6,137 bases of DNA from JAGOBX01 sp017999075 [NCBI: Candidatus Babelota bacterium] (lineage in GTDB: Bacteria; JAGOBX01): the NCBI GenBank assembly GCA_017999075.1, contig JAGOBX010000232.1:1-6137 (forward strand), read 5' to 3'. Numbering within the stretch: position 1 is the stretch's first letter; each line of letters begins with the position of its first letter. Position numbers and translations under genes: made by a program. The notes below the pieces were generated by a model. The model ran no database searches and had not been told where the DNA came from. It saw only the letters and a list, made by a program, of their open reading frames with translations. This document shows positions 1-6,137 of this stretch, piece by piece.

Positions 1-303
1 CATGGATACCATCATCAGGATTGGAGCCGTGCAGAAGCTGAGATAAAAGCTGAACTTGAAAAATCTTCGATTTCTCAGGTTGCTGCAAAACAAGAAGCTG
101 AAGTTGAAAAAAAAGTTGAACAAGAAAAACCAGTTCAGAAATCAACTGTAAAAACAGAAAAAAAATCTGCTGAAAAATCTGAAGCGGATAAGAAAAAAAC
201 TGCGGTTATAAAAAAATCTGCTGAAAAAAAAGCATCGCTTAAACCAATTTCAAATTTGAAAATTGCAAAAAAATCTACTAAAAAAATAAGTAAACTTTTT
301 TAG
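1..303 (+). CDS. C-terminal end of an unrecognised Lys/Glu/Ala-rich protein (5' partial)
   Basis: The first forward frame is open from base 1 to a TAG at 301-303, giving 100 residues with no in-frame ATG, so the gene begins left of the window. The visible part starts with a His-rich stretch (HGYHHQDW), then a short Glu/Ala/Lys segment likely to be helical (AEAEIKAELEKS). The rest is a low-complexity, strongly basic tail rich in Lys, Ala, Ser and Glu, in which KKSAEK occurs twice and KKSTKK once, ending KKISKLF. Such tails occur on nucleic-acid-binding or ribosome-associated proteins and on some envelope proteins, but composition alone does not identify a family. The clean frame up to a strong terminator supports a real gene. 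It points toward the chemoreceptor gene and is convergent with it. Function is unknown. Confidence 0.75.
   Translation, partial: HGYHHQDWSRAEAEIKAELEKSSISQVAAKQEAEVEKKVEQEKPVQKSTVKTEKKSAEKSEADKKKTAVIKKSAEKKASLKPISNLKIAKKSTKKISKLF
159..228 (+). repeat. 19-bp direct repeat pair coding KKSAEK
   Basis: The sequence aaaaaaatctgctgaaaaa occurs at 159-177 and again at 210-228. The offset is 51 nt, a multiple of three, so both copies are read in the same frame and encode the same Lys-Lys-Ser-Ala-Glu-Lys motif of the upstream basic tail. This looks like internal duplication within a low-complexity tail rather than a mobile or regulatory repeat. Confidence 0.6.
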
Positions 304-327
304 CGGAGTTGTGGTTTATGCGGTTAC

Positions 328-399
328 AAAAAAGCCGGTTATAATTTTAATGTTCAAAAATGTTTTCTTTTAATTGAAATTATAACCGGCAATTTTTTT
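328..399. terminator. Bidirectional intrinsic terminator between convergent genes
   Basis: A 14-bp perfect inverted repeat (gccggttataattt at 334-347 with its complement at 377-390) extends to 18 bp (334-351 with 373-390) if one G-U pair is allowed, around a loop of about 21 nt. On the plus strand it is followed by T7 at 393-399. On the minus strand the run of six A at 328-333 becomes T6. It can therefore stop the Lys-rich gene from the left and the chemoreceptor gene from the right. The plus-strand T-tract overlaps the chemoreceptor stop codon (398-400), so the two genes share the element with no spare sequence. Confidence 0.9.
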
Positions 400-2881
400 A
401 GATTTTAAACATGCTTATCAAGTTTTTAAGTTCTGATGATATTTCCATAAGCTGAATTGCCTGGTTTGCAACTTTTTCAGCGGATTGAGCATTTGATTGG
501 GATGTATTATTTATTTCACTTATAGCAATATTTATCTGAGAACTTCCTTTATTCTGTTCTGCCATTGAATATTTAATGTCGTTTGTAATATTTTTGACAT
601 TTTCCATTGATTTGACAATAATCTCAGTATTTTTAATTTGTTCGTTTGAAGCTTCTGCCACTTCAAGACTTAATGTTTTTACTGTTTCAATTTGATTTAT
701 TATCTGTTTACTTGCAATATTCTGTTCATTCATAGAAATCGAAACCTGTTTAATCAATCCGCTCATTTCTTCAACTTTTTGTAAAATTCCTGTAAGAGAT
801 TGGCTGACTTCTTTTGACAAAATGACCCCTTCGTCTGCGAGTTTTGCTCCATCGTTTGTTGACTTTACAGCGTGTTGAGTTTCTAATTGTATAGCTTTAA
901 TTATTTCTGCGATTTCTTTAGTGGCTTTCGAACTTCTTTCAGCAAGTTTTCTCACCTCATCTGCAACTACTGCAAACCCTTTTCCGTGTTCTCCTGCGCG
1001 AGCAGCTTCTATTGCTGCGTTTAAAGCAAGAAGATTAGTCTGTTCTGAAATATCATCTATAACTTCAATAATAGTTCCGATATTTTCTGCTCTGCTTCCC
1101 AGTCCGCTTATAACTGATACAAGAGAAACCATATTTGTCCTTATTCCTTCCATTCCTGCATTTGCTTTTTCAACTGTTTCTTTACCTTTGTAAGCTGCTG
1201 TTCCGCTTTCTTTTGCTTTTGAATCGACAAAATTAACATTAGATGTAATGTTTGAAATATTCTGGATCATTTCTTCTATTGCTGCAGAAGCGGAATCAAC
1301 AGAATTTTTGACATTATCAATAGATTTAGATACGAGTTTTATTTTTTGGGACATTTGATTTGCTGATTCTGTAGTTTGTTCTACAGCATCTGCCTGAGAC
1401 TTTATATTTTCTGTTATTTTTTCAGTAGTAGAAGAAAATTCGTTTATAGTGGAGGAGGTTTCTTCAATGCTTGCAGCTGTTTCTTCAGATGAAGCCGCAA
1501 TTTCTCTGACTTTATCATCAAGGATTTTACTCGCAGTTCCGAGTTTGTCAGTTGCAGAAACTACGCTTTTTACAAGCATTCCTATATTATCGACAAATTT
1601 ATTAAACCAAGCGCCAAGAGTTATTATTTCGTCTTTGCATACAGTTTTATAAACCTTACATTCCTTGCAGCTTTTATATATTCCGTCTTTTATCTTAAGA
1701 CATTTTACTTCTTTGCCGAACTGCGCGGCATAACTTCCTACGTTAAACCAGCACAGAACTCCGTTCTTGTTGAATTCAGGACAATCTTTATTTTCACAAT
1801 TCATTATCTTAGAACAGCTTACATTCTCAATAGGATAACGTATGCTTAAATCTCCGCTTGCTCCTTTGGAAAATAATTCGGAAAAATAATTAAGCGGAGT
1901 TATTATACTTTTGGTAAACCAGCCTGAAATAAATAATATTATTATAGAAATTATTATAATAAGCGCGAATATGACATTTTTTAATTTATTGACAGATGCA
2001 AAAATTTCTTTATCTGCGGCACCTATTGAAAGTTTCCATCCGAACCCTTTGTAATTTCCCGAGCCTTCAGAAGTTACAAATATAGCGGTTTTATCAACTC
2101 CTTTAAATGTATATTTAAATACATCTTCATTTTTTGAATTATATTTATCTTGAAATTCAGAGTTGACTATATCTTTAAGATTTTTTCCGATCAATGTTTT
2201 ATTTGGGTGGGAAATCATCTCAAATTTTGAATTTACCAGATAATAGTATGAATTTGTCAATCCTTGTTTTTTAAATCTTGCATTAGCATATTCTAAAAGT
2301 TTCTCTATATAACTCCAATCTAACCGCGCATTTAAATAGCCTACTGTCTGTGAACTTGAATTTTTTACCGGGATGGTAAATTCCATAGTGTATTTCTTTT
2401 CTTCACCGAAATATTTGATATGCGCGGAATTCTGAGCTTTTATTTCCCAATCGCGTATAACTAATTTATCTTCTTTAACAGCTTCTTCAAACCATTGTTT
2501 TCCGCCGTTTTTTTCACCTATGAATTTTTCAAAACTTGATGCTACATTTTCTCCGTTTTTATTAACGAGAATAAACACCAGAAAATGAGGTTTTGCAGTT
2601 TGCCATTTTTTCAATATTTTATTTATATCCTCATACCCGAAATCCATGTCAAGAGTATTAATCAATATCGGGTTACTCGAAAAAATACTTAAGTCAGTAA
2701 GTATTGAATCAATTGTTTCATCGATTTTTTCAATCAAATTTTTTGTTTCTAAAGGAAGAGGCGAAATAATAGTTTCACTTAACGCAGTTTTGGAAATATT
2801 ATATGCGATTGTTCCTAAAATAATCATAGGAATAAGAGTCATCGCTAATGTTAAATAAGATATACGTTGTTTTAAATTCAT
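398..2881 (-). CDS. Methyl-accepting chemotaxis protein with Cache-type sensor and Cys-rich insert in the HAMP linker
   Basis: This inner-membrane chemoreceptor is expected to signal through CheW/CheA to the flagellar motor. Numbered from the ATG at 2881 it has 827 residues. TM1 lies at about 8-29 and an extracytoplasmic sensor at about 31-295. The sensor has double-Cache features: [11 protein letters not shown] in the first lobe and [12 protein letters not shown] in the second. TM2 lies at about 302-321. HAMP helix 1 is at about 325-348 and helix 2 at about 416-440, separated by an insert with eight cysteines (356-415). A long coiled coil follows, with the highly conserved signalling tip at about 606-657 ([19 protein letters not shown] and the following [18 protein letters not shown]). 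ASSEETAAS near 463-471 resembles a methylation site. The C-terminus (NLISMFKI) lacks a CheR-tethering NWETF-type pentapeptide. The family call is certain; the ligand is unknown. The gene lies 62 nt downstream of a PhnD-like binding protein on the same strand, probably co-transcribed. A TTG at 2896 would add five residues but falls within the Shine-Dalgarno region of the ATG. Confidence 0.97.
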   Translation of the reverse strand: MNLKQRISYLTLAMTLIPMIILGTIAYNISKTALSETIISPLPLETKNLIEKIDETIDSILTDLSIFSSNPILINTLDMDFGYEDINKILKKWQTAKPHFLVFILVNKNGENVASSFEKFIGEKNGGKQWFEEAVKEDKLVIRDWEIKAQNSAHIKYFGEEKKYTMEFTIPVKNSSSQTVGYLNARLDWSYIEKLLEYANARFKKQGLTNSYYYLVNSKFEMISHPNKTLIGKNLKDIVNSEFQDKYNSKNEDVFKYTFKGVDKTAIFVTSEGSGNYKGFGWKLSIGAADKEIFASVNKLKNVIFALIIIISIIILFISGWFTKSIITPLNYFSELFSKGASGDLSIRYPIENVSCSKIMNCENKDCPEFNKNGVLCWFNVGSYAAQFGKEVKCLKIKDGIYKSCKECKVYKTVCKDEIITLGAWFNKFVDNIGMLVKSVVSATDKLGTASKILDDKVREIAASSEETAASIEETSSTINEFSSTTEKITENIKSQADAVEQTTESANQMSQKIKLVSKSIDNVKNSVDSASAAIEEMIQNISNITSNVNFVDSKAKESGTAAYKGKETVEKANAGMEGIRTNMVSLVSVISGLGSRAENIGTIIEVIDDISEQTNLLALNAAIEAARAGEHGKGFAVVADEVRKLAERSSKATKEIAEIIKAIQLETQHAVKSTNDGAKLADEGVILSKEVSQSLTGILQKVEEMSGLIKQVSISMNEQNIASKQIINQIETVKTLSLEVAEASNEQIKNTEIIVKSMENVKNITNDIKYSMAEQNKGSSQINIAISEINNTSQSNAQSAEKVANQAIQLMEISSELKNLISMFKI
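911..1066 (-). other. MCP signalling hairpin tip
   Basis: This segment encodes the most conserved part of the chemoreceptor, the cytoplasmic hairpin turn that contacts CheW and CheA. It contains [19 protein letters not shown] and then [17 protein letters not shown] with no gaps or substitutions in the core. The receptor is therefore expected to be signalling-competent. Confidence 0.93.
1637..1816 (-). other. Eight-cysteine module inserted between the two HAMP helices of the chemoreceptor
   Basis: Residues 356-415 of the receptor contain cysteines spaced C-x5-C-x4-C-x9-C-x16-C-x10-C-x2-C-x6-C, including DCPEF, LCWF and SCKECKVYK. The arrangement (CP, then CW, then a CxxC followed by VY) resembles the small cysteine-rich 'two-CW' type segments I recall from signalling proteins of anaerobes. 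That family link is from memory and unverified. The segment is preceded by a HAMP helix-1-like sequence ([19 protein letters not shown]) and followed by a helix-2-like sequence ([20 protein letters not shown]), so it replaces the normal short HAMP connector. It should be cytoplasmic, next to the membrane. Binding of a metal or iron-sulphur cluster, or thiol redox chemistry, is inference. Confidence 0.75.
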
Positions 2882-2889
2882 TGTGAAAA

Positions 2890-2894
2890 TCCCC
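2890..2894 (-). promoter_or_regulatory. Ribosome binding site that fixes the chemoreceptor start
   Basis: On the minus strand GGGGA lies 8 nt before the ATG at 2881-2879, an ideal spacing. The alternative upstream TTG (2896-2894) overlaps this purine run and has no purine-rich run of its own at a usual distance, so the ATG is the better start. Translation from it gives [10 protein letters not shown], a normal chemoreceptor N-terminus leading directly into TM1. Confidence 0.75.
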
Positions 2895-2918
2895 AAAAAA
2901 TCCGTAAAAATATTTTAC
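2895..2918 (-). terminator. Weak hairpin plus T-run between the binding-protein and chemoreceptor genes
   Basis: Positions 2904-2918 form a 6-bp perfect inverted repeat around a 3-nt loop (gtaaaa/ttttac). On the minus strand it is followed by GGA and then T6 (2900-2895). With only one G-C pair per stem it is too weak to be a convincing terminator. At most it might reduce read-through into the chemoreceptor gene, or it may be chance in A+T-rich DNA. Confidence 0.2.
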
Positions 2919-2943
2919 TATTAAAATTTATTTAATTCAGGTT

Positions 2944-3813
2944 CTAATATTTAATACCGGTTTTATCAGCCACTTTTCTTATTACATCTAAATCTTTGTC
3001 TGTTTTTTTTGTAAATTTTATTATATTGCCCGGCAACGCGGCCTGTTTCAGAATATCTTCAGGCAACTTAGTTAAAGCATTCTGAACTTTTTCCGCGATA
3101 TCTTTCGGAATTTGAGAATTACTGGAAAACAGCCATTCTGGATATTTAGAAGTTTCAGCTAAAACTTTTAAATCATTTATTCCTGGAATATCCATTGATT
3201 TTTGACGCATCCCGTTTCTGATACACCCGAAATCAGCAGTTTTGCTTATAACAGCCATAATGACTTTTTCTTGTTTATTTTCAGGAGATTCTTTTATCTC
3301 ACAATCTTTTTTCATATCAATTCCATTGTCTAAAGAATGAGCTTGCTGAAATACATATCCGCCTGCAGAGTCCCAACCTGTTATCCATCCTTTTTTCCCT
3401 TTAATGTCTTTAATGCTTTTTATCGAATCATTATCTTTTCTTGTAATAAATTCGCCAAAAAAACCGTTTTTACTTTGAGCTTCGGCTATTACAATATGAC
3501 CTTTTGGCCGTTCTTTTTTTGCAGCAAATTGAATATAAGTTATAGGATTTGAGTATGCAAAATCAATTTTTCCTTCAGAACAAAGTTTTGTATGTTCTTC
3601 AAAATTTTTCGGATAAATAAAATCAAATGTCAAACCTGTTTCTTTCTGCAGGAACTCAATTACAGGTTTCCACGAAGCATAAACTTTATTTTGAGTTATC
3701 TGAGGAAGCATTGCAAAAGTATATTTATCTTTTGCATACAATTGACTACACAGTATAATATTAATTAAAAATACAAAAATAAAGATTTTTTTTATAAAAT
3801 TTGATTTAAACAT
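2944..3813 (-). CDS. PhnD-like periplasmic solute-binding protein (PhnD/SsuA/transferrin-type)
   Basis: This 289-residue secreted protein has a signal peptide: basic MFKSNFIKK, a hydrophobic core at 10-22, and likely signal peptidase I cleavage after QLYA at 27. The mature part has features of the phosphate/phosphite/phosphonate-binding family: ASWKPVIEFLQKETG near 46-60, a first-lobe segment GKIDFAYSNPITYIQF at 81-96, SIKDIKGKKGWITGWDSAGG at 133-152 (the loop that normally helps form the ligand site), a second-lobe stretch KTADFGCIRNGM at 191-202, and LAETSKYPEWLFS at 218-230. Length is normal for the family. Ligands in this family include phosphonates, phosphite and other small molecules; which one applies here cannot be read from sequence. 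No permease or ATPase gene adjoins it. The next gene on the same strand is a chemoreceptor, so a ligand-presenting sensory role is plausible. The start is supported by AAAGGAGAA, with GGAG 9 nt upstream of the ATG. Confidence 0.9.
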   Translation of the reverse strand: MFKSNFIKKIFIFVFLINIILCSQLYAKDKYTFAMLPQITQNKVYASWKPVIEFLQKETGLTFDFIYPKNFEEHTKLCSEGKIDFAYSNPITYIQFAAKKERPKGHIVIAEAQSKNGFFGEFITRKDNDSIKSIKDIKGKKGWITGWDSAGGYVFQQAHSLDNGIDMKKDCEIKESPENKQEKVIMAVISKTADFGCIRNGMRQKSMDIPGINDLKVLAETSKYPEWLFSSNSQIPKDIAEKVQNALTKLPEDILKQAALPGNIIKFTKKTDKDLDVIRKVADKTGIKY

Positions 3814-3822
3814 TTTGGTATT

Positions 3823-3829
3823 CTCCTTT
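3823..3829 (-). promoter_or_regulatory. Strong ribosome binding site of the binding-protein gene
   Basis: On the minus strand AAAGGAG ends 9 nt before the ATG at 3813-3811. It is a near-perfect Shine-Dalgarno sequence and fixes the start, which also yields a complete signal peptide. Confidence 0.8.
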
Positions 3830-3845
3830 AAAAAATTTTTTTAAA

Positions 3846-3874
3846 TATATATCATTAATTAAAAAATACAACAA
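3846..3874 (-). promoter_or_regulatory. Weak sigma-70-type promoter candidate for the binding-protein/chemoreceptor unit
   Basis: On the minus strand TTGTTG (3874-3869) is separated by 17 nt from TATATA (3851-3846), about 33 nt before the start codon. The spacing is right, but the -35 matches consensus at only three positions and the region is almost all A/T, where such matches arise easily. No flagellar sigma-28 or sigma-54 pattern was seen in the gap. Confidence 0.3.
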
Positions 3875-3975
3875 TTTTAATTATGGATTCAATTTTAAAT
3901 CTTTAAACAAAAAACCAAGATATTTATTGATAGTTTGTAAATTAATTATTTTATAATAGAGTATATCATATTTTA

Positions 3976-5346
3976 CTAATCGGTACTTTTAAAATTATCA
4001 GAAATAATTTTTGATTTCATTTTATTTTTATCTTCGGAATATTCATTTTCAATTTTAATCAATTCTGATTTTGCTTTTTTTATTATATTTCCGGATATAG
4101 CGGTTTCTATAAGAATTTTATATGCTGCAATTTTATATGTAGGATAAACTTCTATATCATTCAAAAACTCAAATAATTCCCGATTATCAAGAAAATAAGG
4201 AAGAATTATATTATAATTTTCTATATATTTAGAAGTTAAAGAAAAATTTTTCCGCTGATCCTCAGCAGTTTTTCTAATAATCCGTATAATTTTTTCAAAA
4301 AGATATTTTGTTATATTGGTGTTTTCCTTTTTAAAAATGCCCCCGTCAATATTGTAAAATCCGGTATCCATATCATTTTCTTTATAATCAATACTCCCCT
4401 TTGCAATAATAATTTTTAATGGATAATCTTTTTGATTTTTATAAAATTCAACGGGATTATCTTCAGTATAATAATATCCATCAAGTAAATCTCTAATAAA
4501 CATTATTTCAGACTTTGATTTATTAAGTTTGAAAATCATATTTTTTACCGCGATTTCTTTTATTGCACTATTTCTTGTTTTTACAGATAATCTTCCTGTA
4601 ATAAGATTTAACCTGATTTTTTTAATATTACTGTCAATTCCAGGAAACAATCCTATAAAACCGCTAAAATTGTTCATCCCATATGTTTCAATTTTTATCA
4701 AAGTATTTCTGTAACATTTTACAATATTTCCTGAAATGTTTAAAATTATATATCCTGTATCACCGCAATATATTTCAGAATTAGTATAAAGCTCCGAACT
4801 TTCAAGCAGTTCTTCAAATCTCTTGCTCGAAGAAAAATATTTATCTGTAAATTTAAAAAAATAGGTGTTTGATGGGGAATAAAACAACGAATTTTTAAAA
4901 TCAATAATGTCTATTTTATTGTTAACAGGAAAAAACAATATATAACAAATTAATAATATCAAATCAAAAAAAAGCGAGACCATAATAATTTTTTTTACGG
5001 CATTTTTCCGATTAAAAGAAATATTGTTTTTTTGAAACTGTATAAAATCACAGTGAGGGCAGAATATTTTTTTATATTTTTTAATTGAAAATAACGATGG
5101 TACAAGTTTGCCGCAATCTGAGCATTTATCTATATTGCCTTTATATTCAAGCGCCTGATTCAAAACCGCATTATTATGTTTCTTTATTGTAATCTCAGAA
5201 AAAAAATCCCTGCAGTCTGACAATTGTATCCAATTTTTACAATTAGAACTTATTTCAATATACTCATTTCTATATAACCATATTATTTCAATTGTAAAAG
5301 GTCCTGATATTTCACCATTGCGTTTAATAAAATATTTTTCATTCAT
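3976..5346 (-). CDS. Single-pass membrane protein: GYF_2-like domain, zinc ribbon, TM helix, FecR-like domain
   Basis: This 456-residue protein has no product I recognise as a whole. Residues 1-49 (KYFIKRNGEISGPFT, later NWIQLSDC) resemble the GYF_2/DUF4339 fold, whose hallmarks are NG-x3-GPF and a late Trp. Residues 75-99 hold C75-x2-C78-x17-C96-x2-C99, a probable zinc ribbon. A Lys/Arg-containing stretch at 113-119 precedes one hydrophobic helix at about 119-140, which places the N-terminus in the cytoplasm. Beyond the membrane, residues 185-325 show repeating beta-strand/glycine patterns (GDTGYIILNISGNIV, RNTLIKIE, LITGRLSVKT, IIIAKGSIDY) like a FecR domain. The tail (about 345-445) is predicted helical and charged. 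FecR domains sense or bind at the envelope, and GYF_2 domains may bind peptides. The combination suggests an envelope sensor or scaffold, which is inference. The start overlaps the recD2-type stop by 8 nt, implying translational coupling. Confidence 0.85.
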   Translation of the reverse strand: MNEKYFIKRNGEISGPFTIEIIWLYRNEYIEISSNCKNWIQLSDCRDFFSEITIKKHNNAVLNQALEYKGNIDKCSDCGKLVPSLFSIKKYKKIFCPHCDFIQFQKNNISFNRKNAVKKIIMVSLFFDLILLICYILFFPVNNKIDIIDFKNSLFYSPSNTYFFKFTDKYFSSSKRFEELLESSELYTNSEIYCGDTGYIILNISGNIVKCYRNTLIKIETYGMNNFSGFIGLFPGIDSNIKKIRLNLITGRLSVKTRNSAIKEIAVKNMIFKLNKSKSEIMFIRDLLDGYYYTEDNPVEFYKNQKDYPLKIIIAKGSIDYKENDMDTGFYNIDGGIFKKENTNITKYLFEKIIRIIRKTAEDQRKNFSLTSKYIENYNIILPYFLDNRELFEFLNDIEVYPTYKIAAYKILIETAISGNIIKKAKSELIKIENEYSEDKNKMKSKIISDNFKSTD

Positions 5347-5363
5347 ATTTTTTTAACCTCTCC
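5339..5363 (-). promoter_or_regulatory. Translational coupling site ATGAATGA with internal ribosome binding site
   Basis: The helicase stop TGA (5341-5339) lies inside the first codons of the membrane-protein gene, whose ATG is at 5346-5344, giving an 8-nt overlap. GGAGAGG (5363-5357) lies inside the helicase coding region, 10 nt before this ATG. The arrangement favours reinitiation by the same ribosomes and shows that the two genes share a transcript. Confidence 0.8.
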
Positions 5364-6137
5364 GCAAGATGTGAAAACCTCCTGTCAGCAAGATTTCTTT
5401 TAATCCCGTAAAACAAAGCTTTTGTGTCACCTATTATAACACAAATTTTTTTTGCTCTGGTTATGGCTGTATAAATAAGATTTCTTGTCAAATTTACATA
5501 ATAATCCATTGTCATAGGAAGAATTACGCAGTCAAATTCACTCCCCTGACTCTTATGAACAGTTATAGAATAAGCCAGTGCGCATTCATCTCCGTCTGCA
5601 GGAGAATAATTTACTATCGTATCATCAAACCTCGCAATCATTATATTGCAGTTTAATTCATTCACATTATTTTTTTCAAGATATCTGGTTATGATCTGTT
5701 TATCAAATGAGCTATCAACAAGTTCATCAAATCCGCTTCCGGTTGCAATTACTTCCCCGATATCTCCATTCATAATATTTTTATTATAATTGTTTTTTAA
5801 TTGTATTATCCTGTCTTTTACTCTATAAAAAACATCACCATACTGAAAATATGAGCCGTTTTCCAATTTCCCATGAATTTTTTTTTGAATTTCAATATTT
5901 AAATTATCAACTCCGAGAATTCCTTTATATACAGGAGCAAGAATCTGGATATTATCTCTTTTGAATCCGTATTTAGGTAAACGACTGTCAAACAAGTCAA
6001 TTATTTCATTCAACGTATTTTTTTTATCTTCATTTGAAATTAGAAAAAAATCCGAATCTTGTGAATTACTTATAAGTAAATTCCTATTATTTATAATATT
6101 ATGAGCATTAAAAATAATCAGAGATTTTTCGTCCTGG
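5339..6137 (-). CDS. recD2: RecD2-type superfamily 1B DNA helicase, C-terminal part (5' partial)
   Basis: The reading frame stays open to the right edge, giving 265 complete codons plus a partial one. The protein starts outside the window, and the TTG at 6013 is only an internal Leu codon. RecD2-type helicases are roughly 700-750 residues, so this is about the last third. Recognisable in order: SLIIFNAHNIINNRN near the window edge (family pattern S-x-I-x-x-NAH-x-IN); DFFLIS; LPKYGF; IQILAPVYKGILGVDNLN, close to the family's QVLSPMRRG..GV..LN; the beta-barrel insertion region DRIIQLKNNYNKNIMNGDIGEV; motif V as ITVHKSQGSEFD (5531-5566); and motif VI as YTAITRAKK (5447-5473). The conserved Gln of the HKSQGSE motif and the Arg of TRAK are intact. 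The enzyme is expected to unwind DNA 5'-to-3' using ATP, acting in repair. In organisms lacking RecBC it acts alone; RecB and RecC cannot be checked here. A RecD of a RecBCD complex is the alternative but fits the insertion-region sequence less well. Confidence 0.93.
   Translation of the reverse strand, partial: QDEKSLIIFNAHNIINNRNLLISNSQDSDFFLISNEDKKNTLNEIIDLFDSRLPKYGFKRDNIQILAPVYKGILGVDNLNIEIQKKIHGKLENGSYFQYGDVFYRVKDRIIQLKNNYNKNIMNGDIGEVIATGSGFDELVDSSFDKQIITRYLEKNNVNELNCNIMIARFDDTIVNYSPADGDECALAYSITVHKSQGSEFDCVILPMTMDYYVNLTRNLIYTAITRAKKICVIIGDTKALFYGIKRNLADRRFSHLAERLKKYE

Larger units (their letters stand above)
3814..3975. other. A+T-rich intergenic region between the two leftward gene pairs
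   Basis: This 162-nt gap separates the FecR-like membrane-protein gene from the downstream binding-protein gene. It is very A+T-rich. It contains the Shine-Dalgarno sequence and a weak promoter candidate for the binding-protein gene. I could not find a G+C-containing hairpin followed by a T-run, so the upstream operon has no recognisable intrinsic terminator here. Read-through or Rho-dependent ending are both possible. Confidence 0.6.

Noticed and set aside
398-421. CheR-binding pentapeptide at the chemoreceptor C-terminus
   Set aside because: The protein ends NLISMFKI, with no NWETF-like aromatic pentapeptide or flexible linker before it.
921-1193. 90-codon open frame on the plus strand opposite the chemoreceptor
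   Set aside because: It is antisense to the most conserved part of the MCP, its translation resembles no family, and it has no convincing ribosome binding site. It is a shadow of the real gene.
1449-2858. Two further plus-strand open frames (1449-1652 and 2646-2858) opposite the chemoreceptor
   Set aside because: Both lie entirely antisense to confirmed MCP coding sequence and show no protein-like motifs.
2894-2896. TTG start for the chemoreceptor giving five extra residues
   Set aside because: It sits inside the purine run that serves as the Shine-Dalgarno of the ATG at 2881 and has no comparable site of its own.
3337-3552. Plus-strand open frame opposite the binding-protein gene
   Set aside because: It is antisense to conserved PhnD-like sequence, and its translation is rich in Phe/Cys as expected from reading an A-rich coding strand backwards.
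3739-3765. Possible lipoprotein signal (Cys22 after LINIIL) in the binding protein
   Set aside because: The residue before Cys is Leu, not Gly/Ala/Ser as in a normal lipobox, and a standard signal peptidase I site (QLYA) follows five residues later.
3885-3902. Inverted repeat gatt/aatc in the 162-nt gap as a terminator
   Set aside because: The stem is only 4 bp with one G-C pair and no fitting T-run follows it on the minus strand. It is expected by chance in such A+T-rich DNA.
4529-4714. Plus-strand hydrophobic open frame of 61 codons, possible small membrane protein
   Set aside because: It lies opposite the FecR-like region, and its hydrophobicity arises from the complement of Lys/Asn/Ile codons. 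No good start context was seen.

Overview
This window is A+T-rich (about 30% G+C, estimated by eye). It looks like chromosomal DNA of a motile, Gram-negative-type bacterium. It encodes a transmembrane chemoreceptor, a secreted periplasmic-type solute-binding protein and a RecD2-type helicase. Many poly-A/T tracts and strong Shine-Dalgarno sequences fit a low-GC anaerobe, but nothing fixes the phylum. I saw no tRNA, rRNA, CRISPR array, transposase or insertion-sequence ends.

Layout from left to right. Positions 1-303 (+) hold the C-terminal 100 codons of an unrecognised protein with a Lys/Glu/Ala-rich tail. This gene converges on the leftward genes, and the junction is filled by a strong bidirectional terminator (328-399). 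Positions 398-2881 (-) encode a chemoreceptor (MCP) with a Cache-type sensor. Its HAMP linker is split by an eight-cysteine module. Positions 2944-3813 (-) encode a PhnD-like solute-binding protein with a signal peptide, 62 nt upstream of the MCP. Positions 3814-3975 are an A+T-rich intergenic gap with a weak promoter candidate. Positions 3976-5346 (-) encode an unusual single-pass membrane protein: GYF_2-like domain, four-cysteine zinc ribbon, membrane helix, FecR-like beta domain and helical tail. Positions 5339-6137 (-) are the C-terminal third of a RecD2-type helicase that runs off the right edge and overlaps the membrane-protein gene by 8 nt (ATGAATGA).

Two functional pairs stand out. 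The binding protein and chemoreceptor form a likely two-gene sensing unit: the secreted protein captures a small ligand, perhaps an oxyanion or phosphonate-like compound, and the receptor relays to CheA/CheW encoded elsewhere. No ABC permease or ATPase gene is present, so transport is not supported here. The recD2-membrane protein pair is translationally coupled, but no shared function is obvious from sequence. The points most worth a second look are the cysteine module inside the HAMP domain, the orphan binding protein beside the receptor, and the GYF/zinc-ribbon/FecR-like architecture.
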